From Ambrosia x helenae (Eukaryota; Streptophyta; Magnoliopsida; Asterales; Asteraceae), in NCBI GenBank assembly GCA_030844895.1, contig CM061228.1, positions 54,487,081 through 54,551,080 of the forward strand: a DNA stretch of 64,000 nt. Direction: 5' to 3'. Below, piece after piece: positions 35,554 through 48,137 of this stretch. Within the stretch, counting starts at the first letter, position 1. Every line of letters starts with the position of its first letter. The notes beneath the pieces are model-generated. The model saw only the letters and a program-made list of their open reading frames with translations, did not search any database and was not told where the DNA came from. The translations under genes were made by a program, and so were the position numbers.

Positions 35554-35560
35554 AGAACGT

Positions 35561-38500
35561 AACTCATGGGAATGTACGGAGTTAATTATTTGGTTGGTCT
35601 TTGTGTTTTGTAGAACTTGCATCATTGGTCCTTGGAATTTAATAATTACGTAGTTGGTCCTTGTGGTTTAAAAGTATTACTCATGTGCTACTTGTAATTA
35701 AGTTTTTGTAACATTTATAGTTCTTGTTTATTAAATATCTCTGTTAGTTAAGTGTGAAATATATGTTTTACCATGATAAAAGACTAAACAATAAAATATT
35801 AGAAAATAAAATATAAAACTATTGTACTTAACCACCACCACCTTCACATAGCACGACCACCACCAACCTCAAAAACCACCACCTTTATAAAACACGAAAG
35901 TCATGTACAATCACTATTAGGTAAGATAAACGAAAGAGAGAGTATGTGTTCAAGAGATGGTGTCAGATTAGGGTTCCGGAGTTGTGCTTCCAGCCACCCC
36001 TCCTCTCTGGTAATTCTAGTTCCTGCTATAAATGTGGTTGTCGGTGATGGAGAAATAGGTGTAGGTGAACGCCGACAAATTGTAGTGTAGAGAAATCAGT
36101 GCGGGTGAATGGCAATTAGGGTTGTGGTATGTGTGACTGGCAGCAAGCAATGGCGGATGGAAGGCCATTGGTGGGTGGGCCTAAGCCACCGTGCCTAGCC
36201 AAAACACAAAGGGTATTACTAGTTTATTTTGATATATTATCCAGCCCAAATTTTGAAGTGCCCTATCAAGATGATTGGAAGTTGTCGTAGGCCCATATTT
36301 CCTTGAGTGGTTAAGTCTTAACAAAAATTCATAACCCAATCCATTTCCCTGAGACCCCAAGGTAGAACAAGATGACAAAAAAAAAAGTCAAAGGATTTCT
36401 TCTAGTTCCAAATGGAAGTAACAATCCCATTGCTCAATTTCTAAACAGTGGAAGCAACAGAAGGTTTTATTTAAATTAAATTGACAAACTATTGAAAAAA
36501 GGTTTTCTTAACCGAACGATCAAAGTTTGTGATTGATCAAGGTTAACTCTTATATCCTTGAGCCTTGGCCTTATGTTTTTCTTTTTCTGATTGTCCATTG
36601 GTTTTCTAGGGTTTTAAATTGTTAATTTATGTTGACTTGAAATTTTTCTATATGTCTTATAGGGCTTTTAAATTTTTTAAGCTTGAAGATGTTGAATCTA
36701 GATCCAAGGTCGAAGTTGCTAAACTGGATTTGGCAATGTCTTCGCATAACCTAAAACAAGGTACCTATTTATGTTACCTTTTTATATACTCGTAGAGACT
36801 TAGGGTTAATCATTTTGCTCATTTATATTTGTTTATTATCTAGGAACTCCTAACAATTTCTGAAAAAAGAAATAACCATCTCCAAGTAAAATTCCATCTG
36901 GTAATAGTCTGAGTCCGACCACTCCGAATTTAAAAGATTAAATAAGAAGAAAAAATTGGTTAAAAGGACCATTCCAATCATGTGGACATGAATATCCACC
37001 AAAAAAAAAAGGAATTGGGAAAAAAGATTTTTCCAACTTACTTGGTTTAATGATCATCTTCGTTGGTTAGAGTATATCATAAAATAAGACAAATCCTTTT
37101 TTTTTTATGTAGTTATTTATGCAAATACTATGTTACGATTAATATTTGATACACATCAAATTGCATATGTTTTTCAAGCCCAACTCAAATTGCGCTTGTT
37201 CTTATTTATGCGGATACTATATGCTTAGTTTTGTTTATTTTTTATCTTCAGGACAAATCAGGCCCAAATTGAACAAATGAAGCAAAACTAAGCGAAAAGG
37301 AAGAATTTGAAGACTAAAAAGTTCAGACACGCCTCATACCTCATGCATAAAATGATAGAAACAGATCCTTAGAAGATTCAAATATCTAGTGGGGCCCACA
37401 TAGTTGACCACACCCCATACCTCGAGTACCATGCCTCGTTCCGGTAACCGTCCCACATGCGGTGCGTGTCATTCCCAGCATGTTGGCCTACAAATAGAGC
37501 CCAACATTCTACATTTTCAATTTCTCAATTTTTTTCTCTCCTCAAGCAACACATTCTACTTCTACCTACTTCTTAAAATCTCTTAACTTTGTAGGAATTG
37601 TATGAAATACATTAATATCACATAATTTGTGATGATTAATATGTTTTTTTTCAAGTTTTGTGACAAAAAATTTTATGGCCATTCTTGGAAAAAGTGCTTA
37701 TGGGTGTTTGGGGAAGATAAGCCCCTTGATGGGAATTAATTAAACAAGTCATGGATAGTCAAGAGGTGTGTATATGTTAATGATTTTAAGTAAGAGGTTT
37801 CATATTGGAAGGGAATGAGCCATTGGTGTCATCTGGGCATCGAGGTCTCGTTGAACATACTTAAAAACTATTACAAATCTTGTGTCGGTGCTAACGCGGG
37901 ACGTTCACGTTTTCTATGTGTATATAGAGTTACGCAGGTTAGCTGCTTCAATGGGGGGTTAGAGATTTTAATAGGGGCTTTGTTGTTGGGAGCTCTTGCC
38001 TTGGTGAGGAGATAAGATCAAGACACCAAAGGAATTAATCTATCAAGGGTTAAAAATATAACAATTTAAAGGGGCGAAAACTTTAAAAGTGGTATATTTG
38101 TTAATACTAAAACTCGGCATTCAAATTGTTTCCCCGTTGATTCAGTTAAGGAGCTTGGTGAGATAGGTCCCTTAGGTTATTTTCTTACTTAACACTAAAC
38201 CCCAACGGTATATAGTTTCCCAACTGATACAGCGTTACCGTTAGGGTTTGTACGACCTTGCGGTGAGTTCCCCTACTGATTCAGACCAATAAGGTTGAGT
38301 GTGTAGTCCCTAAAGAGAACTCCAAAACTTATATGACATTAGTAGAATATAACTTCTCGTCTAAAAAAGTGAGCTCTTGCAATCCAAGATATTTTAGTTA
38401 ACGAAGCATCAAGAAGGTTTAAGTACCCCAAACACCCCGCTTCTTATTATTGTTTACGAAATATTCTTTTTATTTTCTTCTTTTGTTTCATTTTATGAGC

Positions 38501-38700
38501 CACAAAATTAATCTATCTTTTTGGATTCACCAGAAGTTGATGATGACTCAGAACTAAAAGCCTCATGTATCCTTGGACGACCTCGATATCTTACCATCAC
38601 TATATTACGAAATGATGGTTGCACTTGCTCTCACGTGGAATATAGAGTGATAGTATTTATCATGTTTTACAAATGAAAAGCTTGAATTAGAGTTAAAATC
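35561..38700. other. Unassigned intergenic repeat-like DNA
   Basis: No credible gene. The segment 35580-35760 has recurrent TTGGTCCTTG phrases. The 36170-36380 stretch has short minus-strand open frames (NHLDRALQNLGWII-like) without a recognised domain. Around 37400-37520 is a TAAATAGAGC-type promoter-like patch with a CT-rich tail. I could not define LTR or TIR ends. Confidence 0.4.
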
Positions 38701-40440
38701 CAAGTGTGTATATATATATATATATTATGCACCGTATATCACATCAATGCTGGCAAATGTTGAACAGCACTTGCAATCTTCAGTTGCTCTCTATAGAAGT
38801 CAACTTCCGCAATAGGTTCCCCCTTACCATATCAGGTAACCAAAACATTAATTCAAATCTCCATAGCAGATACAAATCATTGAAGCTTCTTGTATTATAT
38901 TCCCCCCTAAATGTAAGCATCTCCGCATTGAGTCTTTGAAATATTCCCCCTTAAGGTGTTATTGCACGATCCTCTTGATCTTCAACTCTAACTAGCATAT
39001 GATTAAGGTTCTATCATTAACAATCATCATCAAGTCATTAGCAAGGTTCACTGCATTGGTAAATGCTTCTAGTGAAGTATGTTCTATAAACAATCTTTGT
39101 AGGCCGGCCATGTAATGCACTAGGATCTTCAGCATCAATAGTTAGGAAGTCAGCCGCCAAGTATATCATTTTCGAATTCAATTGGCATGCTTATATCGAT
39201 TTACAATCAGGACAATTTGTCTCACCTTGTGAGGTAGACTAAAAGGAAATGCACTACAGTCCTCGTAGCATAAGTACCCAGGATGTCAGCTTGACCAAGT
39301 ACATCCCACGCAACCCAACTAATCAAATGCTAATTGGTTTCTATAAACAACGAACATGTCTTCAATAAAAAGCGTTGTGCCAAACCATTTAAACTTCTTT
39401 CCCAAATTTATAAATGAAAATCCCTTCTCACACACCAAAAAATCACTAACTTCACCACCTGTGATTGTGTTTAGGAATTTACCGAAGAAATCCTAAATAT
39501 AAATTATTAATCCCCCTATTTCTCTATTGAATTCTCTAAACCTCAACAAATTTCCTCCTCGGAGTGGATTTGTTGTTTTCTTATCAGTAAATCCCTCCAC
39601 AAAGCAAATTGTCAATTAATCATTTTTTGAACAAATTCCCTCCACAAAGCAGAATTGGGTTGACTGTTATCTGACCAAATTCCCTCCTCGTAGCTGAATT
39701 GTCTAGATGTCCGATCAAATTCCTTCCACAGAGCGGAATTTTCTTTTCCAAGTTGCGGAGATATTACTTGTCTCGGTTTTGGCCAATAATAGTCAAAATA
39801 ATTAGGAACATCGTACCTTTGTACTATTTGGTTCCCGTTACTACCAAACCCTCTTTATCACTATGTTTCATCATCGTTATCCCAAACTGGTCGTAAGAAA
39901 GCCTAAATGATCACAAGACCCCATAATAAAGTGAAACAAATGTCTTTAAGTAACTCCTCCCAGTAGAAAAAAGAGTATCACTGATACTCGTAGCCAATGG
40001 AAGGTTAGACACCCTCAAAAAGCTCGAATAATCATGAAGGTTTAGTCCAAAACACACGTGTATTGTTATAATGAAGCAAACCAGGTAAGCTCATATCTCC
40101 TAGATGAAGTATTCCAAGTTTTGACACATGAAAGTTTATAAAGAAGCATCTCCTAATCTCTCATATCCAAGATGAAGGGCAAATGCGTAATTTTCTAAAA
40201 AATCATGTAATCAAAAAATTTCCAACAGTCATCATATTTATTCAGTATTTCCCGAAAATTTGGTTATATGAAAATTTTCTAAAACTATCTTTTTTTTTCT
40301 TTTTTTATGGGATTGGATGATTGTATCTTTATTTCATCACGGCGATAATTTGGAATCAGATCGGCTGGAATTTGACAGATGCATTCTTGGTAAGCACCGG
40401 AATCTAAAATCATTCAAACCACATGTAGATATACGGAATA
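38701..40440. other. Unassigned intergenic DNA with a short-period array
   Basis: Begins with a (TA)n run at about 38708-38725. A minus-strand stretch near 38980-39140 reads as a short protein-like segment but is stop-ridden and unplaced. It holds the 43-bp array at 39545-39745 described separately. No gene. Confidence 0.4.
39545..39745. repeat. Five-unit tandem array, ~43-bp period, palindromic core
   Basis: Units start at about 39547, 39589, 39632, 39676 and 39716, each with a core like AAATTCCCTCCACAAAGCAG ending GAATTG. In each core the ends are complementary (AATTC/GAATT or CAAAT/ATTTG) around a CCTCC/AGC loop. Linkers between cores differ. Confidence 0.7.
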
Positions 40441-40890
40441 GGAGTGATTCACGTAACTTTAATCAGTTAAAGTCCAGGTGAATGGCATGCAGGTAAATGT
40501 CTCATTCAGGAGAATGGCTCCCATTCTCCTCATATTGAGGATAATGGTTTTCATTTGACTAGAATTTGAGGAGAATGGCTCTCATTTGCCTGTTCAGTAA
40601 GGAGAATGGCTCTCATTCACCTGGTCAATGACGCCCATCTTCTCCAAAAGTCAAATGATCTAGATTCTTCATTTCTTTGATTTAGAAGATGAGCCACCAT
40701 AAATAGGTGTGAAAATGGAAACCTAAGGCTCTTTTAGGTTCAGATGTGACGTAAAAACATGTTTTGATCTCCTATTTTGATACCTAGCTTTCACACCTAA
40801 CTTTTCTTTAACTTCTAGAACTTGAGATCGATTATCTAGAGCTACGGTGATCTAGATGACGTTTAGTTTAACTAGATCAGGTACTATGGC
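40440..40890 (-). other. C3 copia leader with GAATG/CATTC palindromes
   Basis: Just inside the C3 PBS. The perfect palindrome AGGAGAATGG/CCATTCTCCT (40508-40517, 40521-40530, 3-bp loop) and further GAGAATGGCTCTCATTC-type units (about 40575-40625) occupy the position equivalent to the C1 leader array. No gag frame is recognisable further left. Confidence 0.55.
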
Positions 40891-40902
40891 TCTGATACAA
40901 AT

Positions 40903-41322
40903 TGTATAGTCGCGATTCAAATCGATAAATAACAAGCAAAGATCGGTTCATAGATGAAAGTTTCAGACATGACATAAACATGCAGTTGAATGATTTCATC
41001 ACACAAAAGGTTACAATACCGAAAGAGTTTCCATTTCTAAAGTTCAGGAGAGATCGGGCATACCTCCCCTCTCACACATGGATCGGAACATCTCAAAATC
41101 CTAAGCCCACACACCATGAAACTGCCTTGTATGGCTCTGCCATTCACATGGTCACGTTAGGAGAATGAGATCTATTCACCAAATAGCATTATGCGAATGA
41201 GCCATTCAGCCAAACCTATTTATGAAAATGTCTCACTATCCAAAGCATGTTTGGGTGAATGTCTCATTTGATTCACATATGCCCATACGAATCAAAAATT
41301 GCACGTGTTTACATCCTTTACA
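40903..41322 (-). repeat. LTR of a third copia element C3 (~420 bp)
   Basis: The left edge TGTATAGTCGCG is followed by AAATCGATAAATAACAAGCA, matching in layout the C1 LTR edge (GAATCGACAAATAACAAAGA). Directly outside, the minus strand reads TGTATCAGAGCC (40899-40887), a tRNA-iMet PBS with one changed base, so this is a 5' LTR on the minus strand. The right edge TTTACA at 41322 is a best guess. Minus-strand TCATAAATAG (41225-41216) is a TATA candidate with GAATG/CATTC palindromes around it. The partner LTR was not found; it is probably a decayed element. Confidence 0.65.
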
Positions 41323-42527
41323 CCCATGTTATTCAGCTCAAACTCAATGCTAGTCTATTCGCTGAGTAACGAACATACAATAATGCACTTACATATATAC
41401 ATTCAACAATTATGTATATGTTTATATATATCAAGCCTATACTAGGGAGTTTCTTCGAGAAAGAAAACAAGACTTTATGTATCTTGAACAACTTTATTTG
41501 ATATGTTTTTCTACAATAAATGAGGGTAAGGTAAGGCTTCAAACATCTTTGAGACTTTGAGGCTTGAAGAGTTTTACAATGAAAAAAACACCATTGCTTT
41601 TAGCGCATGGGGCGGGATCTCCTGCATTTGGACTCCGGCGTGAGAATAAGTTAGTAGTTCAATGGAGTTTAGAAAATGGTGTGATAGTGTAAACTGAGTG
41701 GGATGAACTGGATATATTACGAGACGTGCCCAATGTACCATTATATAGAGGAAAAGTGCATGGCTAGCTGGAGCTAGGTGGCCAACTCATAGGCTCAAAT
41801 GGGTAACAGATGTGTAGTTTTTGTAAGTTTAAAAAGTACTTCAATAGTGTCAAAAACTTGATATTTTATTACCAAACAAAAAGTTAGGTTTTTACTAAAA
41901 TGTGATCTAGTTTTAAATTTATAAGAAATGATAGTTGCTTTATTAACTAAAATCTACACAATAGGCAAGTGAACCTATTCTGTATAGTATAACTTTTTAC
42001 GCAAGCACCGAGTATCAAACCCAAAGACACCACTTTTACTACTCAATTTTATGTTACTAAATATAAGTTTAAATGTTAGAAAAGTAAGAAAGTTAGTTAA
42101 TCGTTAGAGAATCATCAATACCAAAACAATAGTGTTGCTCGGGGTTAGAATTCAGTTGTGATGAAATAATAGTAAATTAATAGTTAAGTGGTGTGCTTAA
42201 AAACCAAACCTTCCACCATAATTTTTAGACGATTTATGTTTTTGAGGTTATTATGAAGCTCTTCCATCCCAGTAAGCTCACTTCTAAACCATGAGGGATA
42301 TATTAAGCAAAGTTGTGCATCCTCACCCATGAGAAATGCATCACCCAAACTTGCGATATTTACATCCAATTACCCGTTTCGTTTGTGAATGACTTGCTAA
42401 AAGTCGTTGCGATTAGCAAATCACCACTTGATATGGCAAAGGCCTCGTCTCCTTCCGAGTACGCTCATCCTTTACTTGAATTAGTTAATTACCAAATTAT
42501 GATTAATGTTTATTATTTGTGTGGCAA

Positions 42528-42563
42528 TATAATAATAATAATAAGAAGAAGAAGAAGAAGAAG
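42528..42563. repeat. AAT/AAG trinucleotide microsatellite
   Basis: AATAATAATAAT passes into AAGAAGAAGAAG over about 36 bp. Confidence 0.9.
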
Positions 42564-42854
42564 CGGATAAAGGTCATCCTCTTCCTAACGTGAGTTTAAG
42601 AATCTTTGGTTTGCACCAAAGCCGGCATATAAACCATGCAAACTAAGTCGCGAAACCCAGTTTTGGCTAACACCGAGATCAATTATATAGACAGTACCGA
42701 CCTCCAATAAAGCTTTAATAGAGTAGGCTCGACCACCAGAAGGCGACCCCCCTATAGTGCATTGGTTTTTACACACCAAGGATACATCCATGGGCTTCCT
42801 TTACTCTATTGAGGTTTTACATAAATAAAGTTTGATAGACGAGAAGTTAATCAC

Positions 42855-42857
<3 letters not shown>

Positions 42858-42885
<28 letters not shown>

Positions 42886-42886
42886 T
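42858..42886. repeat. (TG)n microsatellite
   Basis: Uninterrupted GT repeat of about 14 units. Confidence 0.95.
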
Positions 42887-44021
42887 TCCACACCATAAAT
42901 GGAATGATCTCTACACGTGGAGTAACGGTTAGCTTACTAGTGCATGGGTTTCTGCACACCACAGGTACACTCACAAGTATCTCCACTTTTTATCAAATAC
43001 ACTTAAAAAACCAAAGACTAAGTTGGTTTATTAATTAGTTCATCAAACAAAGAAAGAACATAAAGAATTATAGAGAACATAAACACCACTACAACTAAAA
43101 ATAAACTATATATTTCATACCAAGTTCATCATTACCCTAGAAATCTTGCCTAAAATCGGCATTACAATAATCTCACAGAAGTTGATTTTGCAAGAAATCA
43201 TGGTGAGGGTTGGATAGAGATTTCTAGATGTGTTAAGGGACTTCTAGGATTTCTCTCTCAAGGGTTGGCTACTACAAGTGTTTATGGAGTGATCCTAAGC
43301 TCCAAAGCCACTTAAGAACCTTAGAAGAATTATTTGGGGGCTAGAGAGCCCCCTGGGGAGAAAGAAGTGAAATAATGGATTCTATGGATAGAATGACATG
43401 TCTCGTATGAGAGGTGAATGCCTCTATTTTTAGGCTGAAAGGTAGGCCCTGTGCGCACCTGAGCACGAGGGTATACGCCCGTGCACGACAGCCAGGTACT
43501 GTTTGTTAATAGTGGAAGTCCTTTCTTGTAGAACTCTTCCCATTTGACACGCTCGTGCACACGTAGTTTGCTCTCATGCATGCCACATGGCACAACTTAC
43601 GTTAGTCTTGGTCGGTCCAAGAAGGTTCTATGACATTGGGGGTGGGTTGCAACCCCGTGCACGCCCGTGTGTGGGGGGGGGCACTACCATACATGTTTGA
43701 TGGTCCTAGAAGTATCAATCTCACTTTGAATCAAATGGCAATGTGATTTCACAATATATAAACAATATGTGGAATAACAAATCAAACTTTCAGAAACAAT
43801 ATAACACACAAGTTTTTAAGAAGTTAGTTTATATAGTGACCACCTTTTAACAAGGATCACCTTTGACTTTACAAATGAATGACTCAAAAGAATTCTTATG
43901 GCTGTTGTGAATGTGGTGTGGAGTATGTATAAAAGATATGTCTAAGACTTGACTATGTTTGCTTTGTATATCATACACTTTCACATTCACACTTGGCACT
44001 CTTCTTCGACGTATGATGTCT

Positions 44022-44312
44022 TCTATTTATAGAGAAGAGTTTACCCAAGTTGATGAATAAACAATTGGTTTATCATCAACTTGTAGTTTTGCAGGTCGAA
44101 AAGGGAAAGAAAGTCTTGCATGAATGATTGGGGTCAAGTTGCATGCTTTTTAACTTTCGCACTTGTCAAGATTCCAGATTTCTTCCCAGAAATCTGAAGT
44201 CTTTATCTGGGATTGTTGCACTTAGTTAATATCAGTGTCTGTCCCAGAAATCTAGTTCCTTTGTCCCAGGTTTCAGCCTTCTTTCCCAGATTTCATCACA
44301 TAAGAGTTGTAT
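44022..44312 (-). promoter_or_regulatory. LTR-promoter-like remnant: CAGATTTCT palindromes plus TATA
   Basis: Reading on the minus strand: repeated (C)CCAGATTTC/GAAATCTGGG words at 44310-44170 including the perfect hairpin CAGATTTCT/AGAAATCTG (44175-44183, 44188-44196, 4-bp loop), then a 17-bp-arm palindrome with one indel (44046-44083, arms CAAGTTGATGAATAAAC and GTTTATCATCAACTTG), then TATAAATA (44031-44024). This is the C1 LTR order with a third motif. No LTR ends or PBS found. Confidence 0.5.
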
Positions 44313-44674
44313 TTGTCTTCTATTGTCTATGTCTTCAAAGAGATCTTGTTCTTGGATCTTTTCTGAACTTTATCTCTTCATCTGGAACCTTTTTTAGATT
44401 TTTTTCACTTTGTTTAGCTGTTGGTTCTTAGTTTCAGTTTTCTTCAACACTTCATGTTTTCTCATTTATAAGTTATATTTGTCTTCTATAAGATATCCTC
44501 ACCCAACCTTATGCGTCTGAGCACCTAGATAGTGTATTCGATGAATGGAGGCTAATGAATGTAATTGTAGACATCACATCACATCAAATAAATGTTCTAA
44601 GCCAATAACCATTTAAACTTAGAAACTCACCAAAAATTAATATTGCTCGATGGGCATACCTACAAATTGCATTT

Positions 44675-44881
44675 GCCAATGATGTTGTAGTCTAGTGGTT
44701 GCAATGGGGGTGGAAAGGTTTACCCACTTTGTGGGGTTCCTGCCCTGGGAGGTCTCAGGTACGAATCCCACTCAGAGTAGGGTTATTTCTGAAATGAGGG
44801 ATTGGACCTTAGAGGGGCCCGGGAACCGGACCTGAAAGGTGCGGGGCTTCGTTATGGGTGTGTACCGTCGACCGTTAAAAA
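44675..44881 (+). mobile_element. tRNA-derived SINE with 13-bp target duplications
   Basis: The 13-bp TSD ACAAATTGCATTT occurs at 44662-44674 and 44882-44894. The body has a Pol III A-box-like TAGTCTAGTGGT (44689-44700) and a B-box-like GGTACGAATCC (about 44758-44768) and ends in GTCGACCGTTAAAAAA. The length of ~207 bp fits a plant SINE. It is not a tRNA gene: no cloverleaf is formed. Confidence 0.88.
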
Positions 44882-44894
44882 ACAAATTGCATTT

Positions 44895-45544
44895 TTCTAT
44901 GGACATGCCTGTGCCTTGTTAGTTTTTTTTTTTTTTTTAATATGTTTTTTGTACGTATTAAATGTTAAGATAATCATGCTTTTAGTACACATTAAATGTT
45001 AGAAGGGTAAGACTCTCTCCAATGCATCGTTAACCATATGCTCTTACATGCCTTTCCTGGCCCTTACCATTAGAGCAATTGTGCTCTTTGAGGCCCTTAG
45101 TAATGGAATCCTTGCTTATGGATGAGAGTTTGTATTGGTTTTAGTGATGAGGTAGGCCAAACTTTTAAAAAAAAAATATTTTATTTAAATGTTGTGTATA
45201 TTGGATAGGTGATGAGGTGGAAATTCATGAGAGTAAGGATATTTGAAGGGTTGAAGACGAAATGAAGAATTTGTAAGAATATTATGTGACAGATAATGTG
45301 GCAACTAAGGACGTCTAAGAACGCCTCTAGCATTCGAGATAGTCTAAGAACTCAAATCGTAGGATGTATTTGTTTTTGAGAGTACAAGTTTGTTTTTTTT
45401 TTTTTTTTCCTTCATAATGTTTGTAAACTCTGAAACTATTTGCAAGCCCAATGTAGCAATTCAAACACATGTAACGAATCTTTTATGAATGTTCACAGCA
45501 TTACACAACAACGACTTTTATAATTCTTGTACTAAAATTATCTA
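44895..45544. other. Intergenic, no feature recognised
   Basis: AT-rich with poly(T) runs at about 44925-44938 and 45393-45408. No coding signal. Confidence 0.5.
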
Positions 45545-45815
45545 TTTGTCTCACACTCTTGTGGTGGAGTGGTATGGAAAGTGAGAGTTAGAGCTTGGGA
45601 CTGAAAGGTCTTAAGTTTAAATCTGATCCCACTCAGGTTTTACCAATTTTTCATTTTCATGCATTCGGGCCGGTGGAGGTCAGGTTTTCCCTGATGGTGG
45701 AGTTATCGTCAGCCTTCGGCTACCCAACGTTGTCTGTGTTCGTAAGTGTATGAAGTGCCTTTGGCTATGGGCTACCCCGGGTAGTCGGGACATTATGTTT
45801 AGTCACTACTTAAAA
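45545..45815 (+). mobile_element. Second SINE-like element (degraded)
   Basis: A-box-like GTGGTGGAGTGG and B-box-like AAGTTTAAATCTGATCCCAC are spaced about 50 bp apart, followed by ATCCCACTCAG-type wording shared with the 44.7-kb SINE. A body with CCTTCGGCTA and GGGCTACCCCGGGTAG ends in an A-run (about 45809-45815). No clear TSD, so family assignment is tentative. Confidence 0.5.
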
Positions 45816-46628
45816 AAATATGTAATTAATTGTGTAAAATATGGGGAAAGAGGGTTAAAGGGGTGAGACTATTCGTAAAAAATGGTCTAGGCGTATAAGA
45901 AACCCAGACCATCAAGGTCAAGCATCCGCGGAGAACGGTGAGGTGTACAACCATAAGTACGGGGAAGACAACGTAAAAAGATGAATATGGTGTATTCAAT
46001 TGATGATAACTTTGGAGGAATGCTCTTTATGGGTGTTTTTGGGTACAAACATAGGAGGATGGTAAGCAATGCGAAGCGGATGAAACGGATCATTTTTTAT
46101 AACATGGGGTAGAAAGAATTTTTTTGTATTAGTAGTATCTACAGGGGTTTTTTCGGGAATATTACATTGTGTTAGTATCTTGCTTTTACAATGTAATTAA
46201 CATTTATAGAGATGAATAAAAGTTTTTTGCCGTTAAAAAAAATGTTTAGCCACTTGCATAACCCCCCCTGAAGACAGGTGGCATGATTATTAATTGTGTT
46301 AAGGTAATATTGAATTACTCTTAATAATGTTAATACATTTTTTATACAAATAAACCCACTAAACACAAATTACTCAAACAAACAACTTCTTAAAGAAAAA
46401 GTCATGTTAATCGAATGTAGTAATTACGAAATTCTTAAGGAAAAAAATAACTTATCCTACATCTTCAAGATATGTTTAATGGATTTTTTTAATGTCCAAC
46501 CAACCGGACACATGGGTATAATTAATGGTAAGGTCACATATGCTTTCAGATATCGTTGGTGACCTGATTCGTCATCAATTCCAAATAAAAACTCATCGCT
46601 TAATGGCACGCTATGGTAAAACGTTTGA
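45816..46628. other. Intergenic, no feature recognised
   Basis: Short open frames only. No domain, TIR or LTR boundary seen. Confidence 0.45.
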
Positions 46629-46839
46629 CTCATGATTTTGTCACGAACACGACTCTAACCAGTGACCTTCACTAACTGTGCCGTCCTATTTGTTTAAAAA
46701 TGTTTCCGCAGCTGAGCACTGGTGTAATTTTCCTTTGGATTTGATGTAATCGTTTGGTTGCCCGGGTGTGACACTCACCGTTTAGGAACCGTTATCCGTA
46801 TTGTAATTAACGCACTAATTAAAAATTTAACGAATTTAA
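46629..46839 (+). repeat. LINE-tail modules B then A
   Basis: Module B (GACTCATG ... CGCAGCTGAGCACTGG, about 46629-46729) is followed by module A (TAATTTTCCTTTGG ... GCACTAATTAAAAATTT, about 46731-46830). Both recur in reverse order (A then B) after the LINE tail at 52579-52788. N4 inserted at the right edge. Confidence 0.75.
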
Positions 46840-48137
46840 TGTAACCTCGCGAATTTTCCCATTTATTTTGCATTAAAGTATTTCCCAATCCATGATATAA
46901 AGTCTAATTTATTTCTAAATATTCTTATCTTTATCCGTGCACTCTATTTTTCTAAGTTTCTTTTATCATTGTACTAAAAAAAAATCTTAAATCATGACAT
47001 ATGTCCTATCCAAATTCTATTTATAAAATCGTCATTTTATAAGACGGTGTTTTTTTATTTTCTAATTCAAACTAATGATTTTTTTTTAAATAAAGCCTTG
47101 AGTCAAATAGTCAAAGTCCTGATCAAAGTCCTAGTCAAAGTCTTAGTCAAACAGTCAAAGTCCTAGTCAAATAGTCAATTCATCATAAAACCTTACTTTA
47201 TGGTGTTGACCAATTTTAATGGCTAATTGAATCCAAAACTAGTATAAAAACCCACCTATGAACCATTACACTTGCCACCTCTAAATCGATTGTTTCAATT
47301 CGATTAAACTTTCCCTCATACTTTTCTTCTATAATCTATTACTTCTACAATTGAAGCTTTGATTATAAGCTCTTGTAATTGGCAACTTTGGGGCTACACA
47401 TATTTTTTTCTTGAGACTTAATACTTTGCTAAGGTGAGTTTACGTAACCATGTTATTGCAATTCTTTATACTTGCAACATTATACTTAAGCAATTCTACA
47501 TACATGTCTAGTTGTAAACTTTAATGCCTCATGATTTAGACAACAACAACAGTTTCAACGAGTTTCAACATTACATAATCATTAGCTATGGCCAAGCCGA
47601 CGATACTCAATAATAGATCTATTGGATTGACAATCCCACCTAGATTCGTTGACCATATTTTATGGGGAGCGCGGGTGATTGTTATCGTTCCAACATATTA
47701 TTAAGGTGAACCGTGGATGACGGGATGGACCTAAACTAGTCGGAGGTTTGATTATGTCGATTCAACATATCTTGTTTATTCATGTAGACTTAAACTTACG
47801 ATAGACATATGAATTGCTAAACTTTTATTATTAAACTTAATTGCTTGACATGGCTTATGTATTCTTACCAACTTCTAGTTGACCCCCTCATTTTTACAAC
47901 TCAACAGGAAATAATGATGCTTGAAGTCTAGAGAGTTAGCATGAGGAGACAAATTGAAGTTTATGCTTTATTTGGTTATTTGTTGTATTAGAATTTCATT
48001 CAAGACTTATTATGTATTTTAAATTTTGGATATTTGCACTTTAATTAAATTTCAATTAAAACTTGAATACCATGTGCTACTGAACAATCATCAATACGTG
48101 ACATCCCGATGTTTCCGCTATCGGTTGGGGTGTTACA
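46840..48137 (+). repeat. N4 5' LTR
   Basis: 1298 bp. It contains a run of AGTCAAAGTCCT repeats (about 47098-47190) and a TATAAAAAC box near 47243. Confidence 0.93.

Larger units (their letters stand above)
23589..35560 (+). mobile_element. Ty1/copia retrotransposon C2 with extra 3' ORF (5' part outside window, split by S2)
   Basis: Copia coding sequence on the plus strand begins abruptly at the G1 LTR edge with the FALMA segment and coiled coil of the gag extension. It continues through the second zinc knuckle, protease and integrase, is interrupted at 26396 by S2 and resumes at 30077 with RT and RNase H, followed by a spacer and a ~3.4-kb degraded extra ORF. The order and several junction peptides match C1, so both belong to one lineage. 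No 3' LTR or polypurine tract is recognised after 35553. The element is heavily mutated, including the RT active site. Confidence 0.9.
41323..43990. other. Unassigned repetitive DNA
   Basis: No gene supported. The segment near 41960-42040 (GTGAACCTATTCTG, then CCGAGTATCAAACCCAAAGA) resembles a common plant retroelement-edge phrase. Two diverged copies of an AGTGCAT-GGTTT-ACACACCA-GGATACATC block lie at 42757-42790 and 42936-42975. A GC-richer patch with CCCGTGCACG-type words lies at 43448-43680. Confidence 0.4.

Noticed and set aside
43450..43680. CCCGTGCACG-rich patch as another palindrome promoter array
   Set aside because: Words are GC-rich and repetitive but no adjacent TATA box or LTR edge could be defined.
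44685..44770. Possible tRNA gene from A and B boxes
   Set aside because: Boxes belong to a TSD-flanked SINE with a poly(A) end; no cloverleaf or anticodon stem visible.
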